From Artemia franciscana (taxonomy: Eukaryota; Arthropoda; Branchiopoda; Anostraca; Artemiidae): 64,000 nucleotides of DNA. The stretch lies in assembly GCF_032884065.1 (NCBI RefSeq), contig NC_088866.1:33647519-33711518 (forward strand). Reading direction: 5' to 3'. Both the position numbers and the translations under genes were made by a program. Below the pieces are notes generated by a model that ran no database searches, was not told the origin of the DNA, and was given only the letters and a program-made list of their open reading frames with translations. Shown here in pieces: positions 49,101 through 57,504 of this stretch. Numbering within the stretch: the stretch's first letter is position 1; every line of letters begins with the position of its first letter.

Positions 49101-52100
49101 AACATGAAGCAAGGGCATAAGATGATAAAACTCAGATAAAATTTAAAAAGAAATGAAATGAATAAAAAGCCTACTAGGTATGCTAAAATTTTCTTTTTAG
49201 TAATATAAAATAGAAAAGGATGCGAAGCTATCCGAAAAGAAGCAAAATCTCCTTTGGCCTTTTTATGTGAGTGGATATTTGCTCTTATTTGACCGATTAT
49301 AGTCAGTAAAATTTTTAGTGTTACAGAAGATAAAAAATGGTGTTTTTCAAAATTTCTTGGTATTTCGATAAAACATTTCTAGACGAATCGTTTCATGCAA
49401 CCTTCTGATGTATTTCGATTTTCCATCTTTTTTGACCGATTGAAGTTGGCAAATTTTCGTTGCATTAACACAGGATAATAGAAATTAGGTTTTTAAGCAT
49501 TTCTTGCAATTTCTTGAAATAAGTTGTCACTCAGAAAAACCGGGACGAATCTCCTCTGACCTGTTGATGTAGATGGATCCTATACCTGTTTAACCGATTG
49601 CGTTCGATGAGATTTTGGACATTATTACAGGAGAGTAGAAATAAAGTCCCGAAGCATTTCTTAATATTTCTAGAAATAAGCTGCTACTAAAAAAAAAAAC
49701 AAAAAAAAAAACTAGATGAACCCCCTTTGATCTGTGTAGGTTGATACTAGATCTATCTAACTAACTGCAGTTGGCGAAGCTTTGTACGTTGGTAGACGAG
49801 AGTAGAAATAGATTTCTAAAGAACTGTCTTGGAAAACATAGGAATAGTCTTACTTCTCTTCGGTGTATTGGGCATGAAATTGCTTCTAGTTCTAGTAGTC
49901 TTTGAGCTAGAAACAAGGCTGTATTTAAAGGGGTGGGGTTAAAAAGAGTTTACTTTTTAAAATATAACGAATGAAAAAATTTTCTTTCATTTGGCTTGCT
50001 TAAAACTCCATCCAAGAAAACTCTTTTTTTGCTTTGTTTTTACCGACTCAGAATTCAATATAGCGTCAAGAAGTAAATACAGTAATGGGTAAAAGGTGAG
50101 GTTGTTTGACTTCCCTTTTTGACATGCGCTTAAAGACTACCGTGATTGGCTAAAAAATGTGACGATTGACGTCATAAAAAGAAATCAATGGAATTAAGGC
50201 AAACGTTCTAATCTGGATGGAAAGGATAGAAATTTCTCTCTCTCTCTCTCTCTCTCTCTATTGAGTGTTACTTTTAGCAACCATTGGATTCATAATAAAG
50301 ATGATTTTGGGATACAAATACAGTAGAAAGATTTTTGGCTCCAAACGCTTAATTATCAAAATATTTCTGAAAAGAAGACATTACAAATTTTGGCAAAGAA
50401 AAGCAGAAACTTCTAATTGAACCTGACCTGATGACAAGACATCATGAAGAAGTTCACAATATCTGCAGTTAGAAGACAAGCGAGAATAATTCGAATTTTT
50501 CCAAGATTGGTTGTACCGAAGCTATGGCGACGCCATTACATCAAAAGGAAGTTCACAATGTCTGTGATTAGAAGACATTCGATGAAGTTCATATTGAATG
50601 CGGTTAGAAGACAAGCAACGAAGTTCACATTGTCTGCGGTTAGAAAACAAGCGACAATGAGAATCAATATATACAAGCCTGCCGCGTCGAAATCGGCTAC
50701 ATAGTTTTTTTTCTTCTTAAAACTGGCATATTAACATTTCTGGCCTAAAAGATTTCTGGACACAAAAGATATAAATTGGTCACAACTTTAAGGAAAAATT
50801 CATATTTTTCCCAGAGTGGTTGTAAAGGAGCTATGGTGATGCCATTACATTATGAAGAAGTTCACATTGTTGCGACTAGAAGACAAGCAACGAAGTGCAC
50901 ATTGTCAGCAGTTAGAAGACAAGCGACAATGAAATCAATCTACACAAGCCTGCCGCGCAGCCGTACTGGGGCCCACCAACGAATATATAAGTGCATAGTT
51001 CATTAGCACCAGTTCGGTGCGTATCCGTCCAGGGCGCTAGCTTCTGAGTAAGAGAACCCACAGCTAAGATCGGATCAAAGGGCTCGCACTTAAAAAGAAT
51101 GTAGATACAAAAGAATTACATATACGAATTACATATAATAAGATAAGAATTGAATAAGAATTTTACATATAACTATGTATTCGGCAAAACTTTCAATATG
51201 GTATATATTAAAAAAGGTTATTGTTTTTAACGACAAAGGACGCTATATAATTGATTGTCATACATTTTTTCCTTATGGAGAGGAGGAAGAGAGTCATCTG
51301 TTATGGATTTTGGCAATGCATGGGCTTTACATGTCATTAATTTACAAAAACAAGTCTTTCCGAGGGAAGTAAAGAGCGAAGTTGAAACTTAAAATGGACA
51401 AAGAATTATTACTTCACAGCCTATCTAGTATACACATCAATAAAACTGGTAAGAATAAAACAACTAATTATGTTTCCCTATATTTCTAGGGTTATTGAAA
51501 ACTAGCGCTTTACTGAAAAAACTAAAGCGAAGTATAAAAAACAGGAATATTGATTTGGGAGTCAAAAGTGAGGATGTAGCCTGACAACAATTAACTAATT
51601 TATAAAGCTTTTCATAGTCTTACACCAGCTGTGATGTCAATAACTTTCAGTATACAATTAAAATTATTTTAAAAACATAGCGTAAAATTAAATATTGTCT
51701 TAATAACCGCAAAGTAATTGAACAGCATACAGGAATATTGGATTGATTTATCAGGTAGTATTTTTGGTCTCGCCAGCTCTAACACTAATAGTGAGTAAAT
51801 ACAATCTTATAATGTAAGAGTTGTGCTTTGATATTACTTGAGATAAAAATCAAATAAAACCTAATATGAACTCTGGAGATCCGGTTATTTCTCTCTACAT
51901 AATAGTGAATTTCAAGCTATGATACAAATTCCAAAGCTAGTCTATAGTCCTAATACTATCAAGATAGCTTTACTTCGAAATTGTCTACAAACGAATCATG
52001 ACATGTCCTTTTCAGAACCAAAACGAGAGCCAGTCATTTAACTGAGCCATTGTGCAGAAGTGATACCTAATTAAACGGAAAAAAAAATAAAGCAACAATC

Positions 52101-55100
52101 CTAAAATGCTATATTTTTATTCTGTAAAAAGTGTCCTTAATTGGTTCGCTTTTACCGTACCAAAACTCCTACATAATTTTGTGTTTTCAGTAAAGCGCTA
52201 ATTTTCTATAATCCTAGAAACATAGGAAACCATAATTATTTGTTTTATTTGTACTAGTTTTATTGATATATATATATTAGATAGGCTGTGAAGTAGCAGT
52301 TTTTGTCCGTTTTAAGTTTCAACTTTGCTCCTTACTTCCTCGGAAAAAATTGTTTGTTTTTTTTTTTAAATTAATCGTTGCTCGTTTTGATTAAAATTTA
52401 ATGTAGAAACAACACCGCCACTATCTTTTTTATTTATATGGAATAATTTCTGTTCGTTTTAAGTTTTACTGTCACTTCTTAGTTTCAGTTGAAAACTTAT
52501 TTTTTAATATAATTCCTAATCATTACCGATCTAGGGGAGGTAAGATACCTCTAGAAAATACTGCAGACAAACTTGACAGCTACGAAAACTTCCGGGTTAT
52601 AACAAAAAGTTTACTATCCATACTTTACAAAACAATACATTTTTTTCAGGAATGTTTGTTTTTCGATGAGCAAAAAGTTGTTTTTACTCGGTTGATTTCG
52701 CCTGAAAAAGCCACTTTGAAGATGGGACTTTGTAAATCGCCTAATGACTAGCAGATACTAGAAGGCTGCTGTAGAAAAAGGAGCTGTTTAAGGGCTCATT
52801 TAAAAAATCTTATTTTTTACCTAATCACTTTTTATAAATTTGACTTGATAGCACATTCCCATAAAGTATAATTTTGGTTGTTTCCGCCTTTTTTTTTTAA
52901 CTGGAAAAAGTGCCTTTTCCACTCAAATGACCACAAAAAGGTGTTTTTCAAAACCTAGACAGGAGAAAGACACTAAGGGGCAAGGACGTCTCTTCCTCTC
53001 AATTACCGCCGTTAGAACTAGCACAGAGGCTTCATCGCAGAGTGAAGTTTGAAGGTTCAGTTCAAAACTATTATAGATTCAAGCTTATTTTTTTGCTAGA
53101 TTTTTAGTTGAAAAGTTTTCAGTTTTAGTTAATTTGTTTTCACAATAATCTGTTACTTTTAAGATGATTTTCGAGGGGTTTCAGGTTTTTTTTTCGAAAT
53201 CACCATTAATTTCTTTTCGCAACAAACTTTTACTTTTAAGACGAACTGAAATAATGGTTACTTGATGTTCGTGATGTCTTGTAAATGCCTTCTTTTAAAG
53301 AAATTTTTCTGATCCACCCGTTTAAGTATTCTGATATAATATTCCCTTTACCAGTTGCGGGTATTTATTTTTCCAACATAAAAGTTTTGATGTTTCATCG
53401 TAAGGCAGTGGTTTGCTATAATTTAATAGCTGAGGTTCAGCTTCATCCATTTACCGAATTATACTGCTGAAATTTAAATTGTATTTTTGTTTTAAAAAAA
53501 CAAATATCGTCTGTAGGCTTGTCACAAAATCTCTTTTTCCACAGGGAATATAAATTATAGTCGAACTGGACCAAAAATTTGGAATTAAGTTCTAACCATA
53601 ACTAGAAATCGTGCTAGTGATAAGCATTTTTTTTTACATCTAGTTAGAAAAACCATGGAACATTTATAGGTAAATTTTGAGAACCTAGAGGTCTTGGACA
53701 GTAAATCCAAAGCTGTCTCTCCTAAAAACATTTCAGCCACAACAAACTGACCTAACTATTAAACGCAGAACCTTTTTGGCAGTCAGATTCTAACCGGAGT
53801 GAATTACATGTGTACTTTAACCTAATGACGAACAAGTGACTAGTTTTAATGTTCGAACTACCTTTAAAGTTTGAACTTTTGAACCAACTTCTACAACTCT
53901 TCCAGCTCCATCTCTTCCAGGGATATAAGGTAAAGGTGGCAAGTTTGCAAATAAGCCCATTCGTATATAAGTGTCAACAGGGTTTACGCCAGCAGATCCA
54001 ACCTTGATGACTACTTGCGTTTCTGTGTGCTTCGGTACTGGTACATCTGTTTCAACTCTTAGCACATTGGGACCACCAAATTCATTCACACGGACAGCTT
54101 TCATTACGTTTGGAATTTTAGAAGTCCTGGTGGAAAGATTAAACGTTAATACAATAAAAACAAAAAGGCATGTTTCTGTAGTCCCAATTGGGGCCAAAAG
54201 ACGTTGGGGCCACCAAATTCGTTAAAGCGAATAAATTTTATTACGCCTGAAATCTTAGAAGTCCTGGTAGACAGATTAAACGTTAACACAACAATAAAAA
54301 AGCGTGTTTCTGTTGTCCCAATTGGGGCCGAAAAACATTGGGGCTACCACGTTCGTTAGAATAAATAGCTTTCATTATGCTTTAAATTTTGGAAGAACTG
54401 GTAGAAAGATTAAACGAGTCATTAGCCATTAGTCTACAGCTATTAATATATATTATCAATTTATATATTAATCATTAGCCGATGTGTACGAGCATAATTT
54501 ATCATTTACATATGAGCCTTTAGCCAGAAGCCATCTCGTTACAAATTTAGTCTACGCATTGGAGCAGAATAGCCAAATACAGCACTAGCCATCTATTTGC
54601 AAACTTAATCCACAATAACGAGGATAATTTAATCATTTACTCGACGTATCAGCCATTAACCATTAATTCACCACACGTACCAGCATAACTTATCCATTGA
54701 GACGTAGGCCATTAGCCATTTAGCCCATTTGCTTAGGTTTTTTTTTTCTTTCTTGGAGAGGGAAGGGTTTTTTTTCTTTCTTGGAGAGGGAGGGGTTTGG
54801 CAAAAATAAGGTCACTTTAATTTTCTTCTTTAAATTAAGAAAACTGGGTGAGGAGATAAATCCACAAGAAGATAATATAGGAACAATATAGGTAGTATTA
54901 GGGATGCGAAGAAGCAAATCCGTGAGTTGATGCACCAGTGAATTTGCTTTGGAAAAAAAGAGGATCGGCAGGATTGGAAAGACGAACTTGAAAAGATAAG
55001 TATATGTATAAAGGTGGCGAAGTTACTGTTCTGTTGCTTTTTTTGTTCATGCTTTCGTTCTTGTTTCCGATTTCTGTAACCATGGCCCAGTTGGCTCTAC

Positions 55101-55433
55101 TTTTGAATTTTTCATATCGTATGGCAAAAGAGTAAGCTAGGCCACGCTTTTCTGATATACGATTCCTGATTGTGAAACACTGTGCTTTTTGACAACCAAT
55201 CTAGGGTCAAGCAAAAAGTAGATTGTGCCCAAATAAGGTGGCAAGAGGTCATAAGAATGGATTTAAAGGATTAGAACTTCATTGGAGGGGTTAAAGAGTG
55301 GGGCTTTGAATAGGTCGGGTGAAGGAGCGTGTGAAGCTATTTTGGCCTCAGGCTGCTTGGTGCTGCAATGAGTGAGTATTAGTAGCAGCAATAGTAGTAG
55401 TAGTACTATAATTGTTGCAATGAGTACTTACAT
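26285..55433 (-). CDS. CRYZ-like: Zeta-crystallin/quinone oxidoreductase (CRYZ-type), spliced, 7 exons
   Basis: A medium-chain, zinc-free NADPH:quinone reductase; the family reduces quinones by one electron in the cytosol. The coding segments are 55433-55432, 54126-53862, 46534-46374, 37821-37648, 34631-34502, 32069-31974 and 26458-26285 (minus strand). Every junction has GT donor and AG acceptor, and the phases (2,0,2,2,0,0) join into 333 codons plus stop, close to the 329 residues of human zeta-crystallin. Recognisable in order are [11 protein letters not shown] at the N-terminus, [39 protein letters not shown], the nucleotide-binding glycine motif [10 protein letters not shown] near residues 155-164, GTAGT, NHREKGY, VVGNRG and the C-terminal [10 protein letters not shown]. 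The ATG is split by intron 1. I see no frameshift or stop, so the gene looks functional. No promoter or first 5' exon was identified; exon 1 has its own acceptor, so another upstream exon is expected. Family assignment is firm; the exact substrate is not known. Confidence 0.93.
26459..30055. other. Intron 6 of the CRYZ-type gene, distal part
   Basis: No ORF recognised. 26540-26640 and 27870-28030 carry C- or G-rich dispersed-repeat pieces. A T-rich patch with repeated CTAGTGATTT words lies at 28495-28620. Otherwise AT-rich DNA. Confidence 0.5.
30130..30795 (+). mobile_element. LINE fragment in intron 6, antisense to the host gene
   Basis: Plus-strand reading gives [20 protein letters not shown], then [60 protein letters not shown] and LPKIVLFG, the C-terminal (post-RT) domain of the window's main LINE. 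The 3' end GGCTTGGGGCTGCGGTGAGTT is followed by CAGTAGTATTAATAG. It is 5'-truncated and has a frameshift near 30340. Confidence 0.85.
31030..31116. repeat. (AT)n microsatellite, 87 bp
   Basis: Perfect AT run in intron 6. Confidence 0.97.
31200..31385. repeat. G/C-rich dispersed repeat, copy in intron 6
   Basis: GGTACCCGGTTTGACC, ACAAAAGTAACAAAAACATAT and ATAATCCTGGATACGG follow the same order as the repeat at 11145-11280, here with interrupted rather than pure C runs. Confidence 0.6.
31974..32069 (-). CDS. CRYZ-like: CRYZ-type exon 6
   Basis: Thirty-two codons starting [16 protein letters not shown] and ending GCALFRSTP, matching the family segment VVGSRG...NPR...SIIGVTLF. Acceptor TTTTGCAG, donor CCT|GTAAGC, phase 0 both sides. 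Confidence 0.94.
32070..34501. other. Intron 5 of the CRYZ-type gene
   Basis: No gene or named repeat. A bulged stem AAGCTCCTCCCAAAA/TTTTGGGAGCTT lies at 32717-32762. Confidence 0.5.
34502..34631 (-). CDS. CRYZ-like: CRYZ-type exon 5
   Basis: Encodes residues 201 to 244: [20 protein letters not shown], then [14 protein letters not shown] and ending RARII. The family has GIDIIIE at this place. Acceptor ATTTTCAG|A completes the AG|A arginine codon, and the donor is ATC|GTGAGT in phase 0. Confidence 0.94.
35330..36080 (+). pseudogene. Possible LINE C-terminal fragment in intron 4
   Basis: Plus-strand frame contains [17 protein letters not shown] and, further on, KRHNTTKI and [15 protein letters not shown] words. 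AAKAN..LG...S is typical of the region after the RT of CR1/Jockey-like LINEs. Heavily decayed; the assignment is tentative. Confidence 0.3.
37180..37353 (+). pseudogene. Reverse transcriptase fragment (CR1/Jockey-like)
   Basis: Reads [20 protein letters not shown] then ND, which matches the GVPQGSVLGPLLF.IYIND block that precedes the catalytic ADD in LINE reverse transcriptases. No catalytic motif follows. Lies about 300 bp from exon 4, in intron 4. Confidence 0.7.
37648..37821 (-). CDS. CRYZ-like: CRYZ-type exon 4 (nucleotide-binding motif)
   Basis: Encodes residues 143 to 201. It contains [18 protein letters not shown], the Rossmann glycine motif of the zinc-free quinone reductases, followed by [17 protein letters not shown] and FNH. 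Acceptor TTTTCTAG|A, donor CACAG|GTTTAA, phase 2 on both sides. Confidence 0.95.
38985..40120 (+). mobile_element. Family B element, copy 1 (about 1.1 kb, hairpin-ended)
   Basis: Begins near TTTTCAACTGAAAGTAAG and CTACCCCCTCCTCAACAC. The body shares ordered blocks with 43500-44620: TGTAA.CA.TGG, AAAATGGCT.T, GGTCCACTGAGTCAGTACGA, CACGCATCC-type, TTTTTGCAGATAGGA, TACGCTGAATCTAA, CAGGCAAATTT, CTCGTAGC.TTTGATG, TGAAACTTATATATTT. It ends GAGCCGGGTCGCTCCTTACT and the stem CAGTTCAT/ACGAACTG (40098-40117). No ORF of note. Confidence 0.75.
40121..40470 (+). repeat. Family B terminal module pair
   Basis: CCCCCTCCTCAACACTTCCCTCTTTACGATAAAG (40197) is followed inverted by TTTAGCGTGAAGAGCGGGGTATTGAGGAGGGGG (40315), then CAATTTCAGTTCGTTTTGAGTTTTAATG. 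This inverted module recurs at 43020-43190, 43530-43730 and 44880-45050. Confidence 0.75.
40471..41930. other. Intron 3 stretch with A-runs
   Basis: A-runs at 40685-40702, 40820-40846 and 41011-41026. No coding frame recognised. Confidence 0.5.
41935..42430. repeat. Dispersed repeat related to 20240-20530
   Basis: AAAATCACTTTTCTATGAATAGGCAGC, then GTCCACCTGG.ACTTTGACAATAAAT and CCAGTCCAGTTTTTG parallel AAAATCACTTTTCTGTCAATAGGTAGC at 20388. Flanked by CCCCC-rich GGGCCCCGAGGC text of the homopolymer repeat type. Confidence 0.6.
42915..43217. repeat. 300 bp hairpin (foldback) element
   Basis: The arms of about 125 to 130 bp (42915-43050 and 43084-43217) pair nearly throughout: GGAGCGGCATTAAGACTTAAAACGAACAGAAATTACTTCGTA, AAAGGGG and CTTCCTCATCAA, then CCCCGCTCTTTACGCTA, all recurring inverted. 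The loop is about 35 bp. Shares its arms with the terminal module of family B. Confidence 0.9.
43500..44625 (+). mobile_element. Family B element, copy 2 (about 1.1 kb, hairpin-ended)
   Basis: Same order of blocks as the copy at 38985-40120, with extra A-runs (44235-44252, 44284-44293). Contains the inverted TTTACACTAAAGCT/ACTTTAGCGTAAAGA pair (43550, 43637) and C-run 43879-43891. Ends TACTATTGAGCCGGGTCGC then stem CAGTTCGT/ACAAACTG (44599-44618). Non-coding; both copies lie in the same orientation in intron 3. Confidence 0.8.
44880..45060 (+). repeat. Family B terminal inverted module
   Basis: GTCTTTACGCTAAAGTTTT (44893) pairs with AAACTTTAGCGTAAAGAG (44949); followed by CGTTGAGGAGGGGACAACCCC and TTCTGTTCGTTTTAAGTTTTAACG. 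Confidence 0.8.
45085..45450. repeat. Foldback element with GCGCATG arms
   Basis: GCGCACAGTCGATGCGCATG...TATGGTGGGTATTA near 45095-45140 is the inverse of TAATACCCGCCATACAATCATGCGCATTGACATTGCGC at 45399-45437. The spacer holds no ORF. Confidence 0.8.
45451..46373. other. Intron 3, exon-proximal part
   Basis: No gene seen. A short GCGCAATG piece near 45620 echoes the preceding foldback arms. Confidence 0.45.
46374..46534 (-). CDS. CRYZ-like: CRYZ-type exon 3
   Basis: Encodes residues 90 to 143 (last codon split AA|A). Starts [19 protein letters not shown] and ends [14 protein letters not shown], the hinge between the catalytic and nucleotide-binding domains. The acceptor is ATGTTTTCAG and the donor AA|GTAAGT. 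The acceptor is the first unit of a tandem array lying upstream in the intron. Confidence 0.94.
46535..46848 (-). repeat. Acceptor-bearing minisatellite at exon 3, part 1
   Basis: Plus-strand units have the pattern CTGAAAATA.AGCAAGAG.GGTAAATTAATCATTA(T/C)CYG, with CTGAAAA-like starts near 46535, 46575, 46630, 46668, 46703 and 46743. The first unit is the true intron 2 acceptor. In gene sense each unit reads TATTTTCAG followed by a short sequence like the start of exon 3. Confidence 0.8.
46849..48735 (-). mobile_element. LINE with internal deletion inserted in the minisatellite (intron 2)
   Basis: Minus-strand reading from 48598: [31 protein letters not shown] and [12 protein letters not shown] (endonuclease N-terminus), [20 protein letters not shown] near 48095, then directly RT text: [16 protein letters not shown] near 47660 (catalytic YADD), [23 protein letters not shown] and FQRNC...[12 protein letters not shown]. 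The endonuclease is fused to mid-RT, so about 1 kb or more is deleted. The 3' end is GACCTCAGGGAGCTTAGTACTGC then a TAGTAGTATCAG tail. Several stops, not active. Confidence 0.85.
48736..49015 (-). repeat. Acceptor-bearing minisatellite, part 2 (beyond the LINE)
   Basis: The same AAGAGCGGTAAATTAATCATTA / CTGAAAAT units continue on the far side of the LINE at about 40 to 45 bp spacing (near 48751, 48796, 48836, 48878, 48917, 48953, 48994). Confidence 0.8.
49200..49835. repeat. Diverged tandem repeat of about 155 to 175 bp, 4 units
   Basis: AGTAGAAATA-type landmarks near 49327, 49485, 49636 and 49811. Units include TTAAGCATTTCTT, AAATTTCT.GAAATAAG, TTTGACC.GTTGA and ACCGATTG.AGTTGG. Confidence 0.75.
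50231..50259. repeat. (TC)n microsatellite
   Basis: Perfect CT/TC run of about 29 bp. Confidence 0.95.
50443..50940 (+). repeat. Minisatellite of about 36 bp, two blocks, in one open frame
   Basis: GAAGTTCACA.TGTCTGCGGTTAGAAGACAAGCGA recurs at 50443-50665 and 50855-50935. Translation gives repeated KFT.SAVRRQA. The wider sequence around both blocks is also duplicated: TTTTTCC(C)AGA.TGGTTGTA..G.AGCTATGG.GA.GCCATTACAT. I read this as repeat DNA rather than a gene. Confidence 0.8.
51370..52345 (+). mobile_element. TIR element family A, copy 2 (about 1 kb)
   Basis: Left arm 51370-51535: AAAGTTGAAACTTAAAATGGACAAAGAATTATTACTTCACAGCCTATCTA, ending CTAGCGCTTTACTG. Right arm 52179-52345: TTTTCAGTAAAGCGCTAATTTTCTATAATCCTAGAAACATAGG to GAAGTAGCAGTTTTTGTCC, inverted. 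The spacer has no ORF. The same spacer occurs reversed at 57590-57960. Confidence 0.85.
52346..52650 (+). repeat. Family B-like terminal module next to family A
   Basis: TTTCTGTTCGTTTTAAGTTTTACTG, CTTAGTTTCAGTTGAAAAC, then GATCTAGGGGAGGTAAGATACC, ACTGCAGACAAACTTGACAGCTACGAAAAC and AACAAAAAGTTTACTATCCATAC; all recur at 58225-58395. Confidence 0.7.
52651..53861. other. Intron 2, exon 2-proximal part
   Basis: AT-rich; no coding frame or named repeat. Confidence 0.5.
53862..54126 (-). CDS. CRYZ-like: CRYZ-type exon 2 (N-terminal catalytic domain)
   Basis: Encodes residues 1 (last base) to 89. The acceptor is CTTTCCACCAG and the donor AAAG|GTAGTT. It carries [20 protein letters not shown], then [10 protein letters not shown] and [10 protein letters not shown], all standard zeta-crystallin landmarks. 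A second in-frame ATG at 54104-54102 (MKAVRV) is an alternative start if exon 1 is not used. Its 5' part is tandemly copied immediately upstream (54140-54420). Confidence 0.93.
54138..54420 (-). repeat. Two tandem partial copies of exon 2 with its splice acceptor
   Basis: Units of about 135 bp repeat the end of intron 1 plus the first 55 to 65 bases of exon 2; the TTGGG..CCACCAAATTC landmark occurs at 54067 (true exon), 54204 and 54338. Each copy keeps a pyrimidine tract and a CAG acceptor (CTACCAG). The copy nearest the exon still reads TSKI and NEFGGPNV in frame but has lost the second ATG; the far copy has a stop soon after the acceptor but keeps the ATG. Neither copy has the rest of the exon or an obvious donor. 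Confidence 0.85.
54420..54722. repeat. Degenerate minisatellite in intron 1
   Basis: Variants of CATTAGCC...GTACGAGCATAATTTATCATTTAC recur about every 50 to 60 bp, upstream (gene sense) of the exon 2 copies. Units are strongly diverged, so copy number is approximate (about 5 to 6). Confidence 0.6.
54738..54797. repeat. Two-copy direct repeat of about 30 bp
   Basis: A T-run followed by CTTTCTTGGAGAGGGA is repeated back to back. In gene orientation it forms purine-rich TCCCTCTCCAAGAAAG blocks. No function seen. Confidence 0.8.
55190..55415 (+). mobile_element. LINE 3' end fragment in intron 1
   Basis: GGTCAAGCAAAAAGTAGATTGTG, GAGGTCATAAGAATGGATTTAAAGG, GGCTTTGAATAGGTCGGGTGAAGGAG, TTTTGGCCTCAGGCTGCTTGGTGCTG and a (AGTAGT)-type tail. 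Extreme 3' end of the main LINE family; the tail stops about 15 to 20 bp from the exon 1 donor, antisense to the gene. Confidence 0.8.
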
Positions 55434-55491
55434 TTTAGTGGATACTTTCGTACTGTAATCTTTCTGCTCCAATTGTTTGTTGACGAAGGAG
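55432..55491 (-). other. CRYZ-like: CRYZ-type exon 1: 5' UTR ending in the AT of the start codon
   Basis: A 60 bp candidate exon bounded by an acceptor (TTTTATTTCAG) and a strong donor (AAAAT|GTAAGT). Its last two bases AT join the G opening exon 2 to make ATG, followed by ACT TCT AAA ATT. The resulting start [14 protein letters not shown] matches the length of the vertebrate N-terminus. The upstream frame in this exon is open, so an N-terminal extension through a further exon cannot be excluded. A LINE 3' tail ends about 20 bp downstream of the donor. Confidence 0.7.
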
Positions 55492-57500
55492 CTGAAATAA
55501 AATCATAAATTAGTAGCACAGTCAGCAAGTGTCTGTTAGCTTAATCTTCATAATAGAGCTCCCATAAATAAATACACGACAGGCAGAGCTGTTCGTAGGG
55601 TTGGTGGTGCCCGGGGCAAAATTTATTACAACTCCCTCCCGACTCCAATATGAGCAAAAAAGAACAGAATCAATGTGAAAAATTGATCGAAGTAGGAGAC
55701 CCTTCGGGAGCGCCCAAGCTCCGGAACTCGGTGCAGCTAACCTGGTTGACCCCCCCCCCCCTAGAACGGCTCTGACAACAGGATGGGTAATTCAAAAGGC
55801 AACGTGCTATAAAACATGAATTTTTGCGACAGAAACTTTTTTGATTGTTTTTTGATTGTTATTAAAGAACAATTTTTAATCTAGCGCTTTTCTTTTAATC
55901 AAGACTTACAGATAAAAATAAGACATAATACTGATATTGAAGGTACAAGACCCTTATGCTTCTGTATTTAGGAGGAGGTACAGCTCGCTTAAAAAGTTAA
56001 GAAATACTTTGAAGCTAAAACTTATAAAACATGACCTTATCAGCTGACCCTCCAAGAAGACAAAGGAAAGCAGATAAAACCAATTGAGCGAGCGTGCATT
56101 ATCTAGTGGGGGAGAAGGATATAGAGATAGCTTAGACAAAAATATCGCATCTTGATTTTGAAATAACCAAACCAACATGTTTTGTATGCTTTATTGAAAC
56201 TGCGGTCCAAGGTTGGAACTTGTCCTACCTTGGAAAGCGGCTGAGTTGGATAATGAAACTTTTAGGAATGGATCAAGATTCTCAAAAGTTTTTCAGCAAG
56301 ACATTTTGAAGTATTTACGTCCATCCCTTCCCTTCAAAAGGAACTTGACCTTAGAAAATTTCTGCGTAATAAATATGTAACCTTTTGCAGCGTTACATAA
56401 TAAATATGTAAACTCTTTAAAGCATTTCAAGCCTCAAACCTTTCCTTAATCCTAATTCATAAAGGTTTAAAAACTTGTAAGCTATTTCTTAAATCTAGAA
56501 AAAAACTCAATATATCTTAAAATCCCGGTGAGACCCTACGAATGGTATTTTAAATCTTAGAGCCAAAGAAAAAGAAACTAAAACCCAAAATTAAGGTCAA
56601 ACATTTTTTTAATCAAAATCTAAATAGGTGTTGACTTGTTTTCTATACAGTCCTCTAACCCCTAGAAAAAAGGAAAGATTATAGATATTTGTTTGAAAAC
56701 GCCTTACTGGGGTAAATTTCTGACCTTAGATTCATCTCTGAGTTTGATTTAGCTAATTACAAGATATTAAAGCACCCCTCTTGAAAACTTTACCAAAACT
56801 TCTTGTAATAAATTTTTGTCCAAAGCATGTGTAATAAACAAAAAGAATCTCACTAGCTCTACCACAAGGCAGGTGAGGGAGTTGGCTACTATTTGGTCAT
56901 GGCAAGTGCAAAATTTTCTTCCCATTCAAATTCTTAGGAGTTCCATTTTGAAAATTCTTATTTTTAATAGTCAACTCGCCATTTATGCCCTTTTCAACTG
57001 TTTCCATTGGATTTTATCACAAGATAGTATTTCACGGCTAAAAGTGTGTTTTAAAGGTTGTGTTCCAATTCTCAAAGAATTAAGGTCAAGTTTGGCAACA
57101 CTGATCCTTCTTTTCAAGGGATCATTTTATAAAGAAAACCATTGAGAATATTTTCTTGTATTACCATACAGTAAACAACTAAATTATCCAAGTTTCAATA
57201 ATGCTGCACAATTTTTTTGCGTTTAACAACCCATCTTTAAGAGAGACTAAGAGAATAGTTTGGCAGCATTATTGAAAAATTCTAATTACGGAGAGATTGT
57301 CGAGCTATAAGGCAAAAAAGAACCAGTCTTTCCATTGGAGAAACAGGTTTGTTCTATAGAACAATCAACCTTGTGGCACCTTCCCTTTTTCATTTTTTTT
57401 TACATAAAAATTGTAAAAATCTACGTTTTTAATATCATAAACTTAAAGTATTTGTAAATTTGAAATATATTGTGGCGTCTATGTCAAGAATCAAATCAAC
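55492..57500. other. Upstream region of the CRYZ-type gene
   Basis: No first exon or promoter identified. 55590-55770 has GGTGGTGCCCGGGGC and C-run pieces of the dispersed homopolymer repeat. A 109-codon plus-strand frame at 56816 has no recognisable motif. Confidence 0.45.
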
Positions 57501-57504
57501 CACA

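Noticed and set aside
56816..57145. 109-codon plus-strand frame upstream of the CRYZ-type gene
   Set aside because: Hydrophobic and basic residues without motif; no supporting exon signals.
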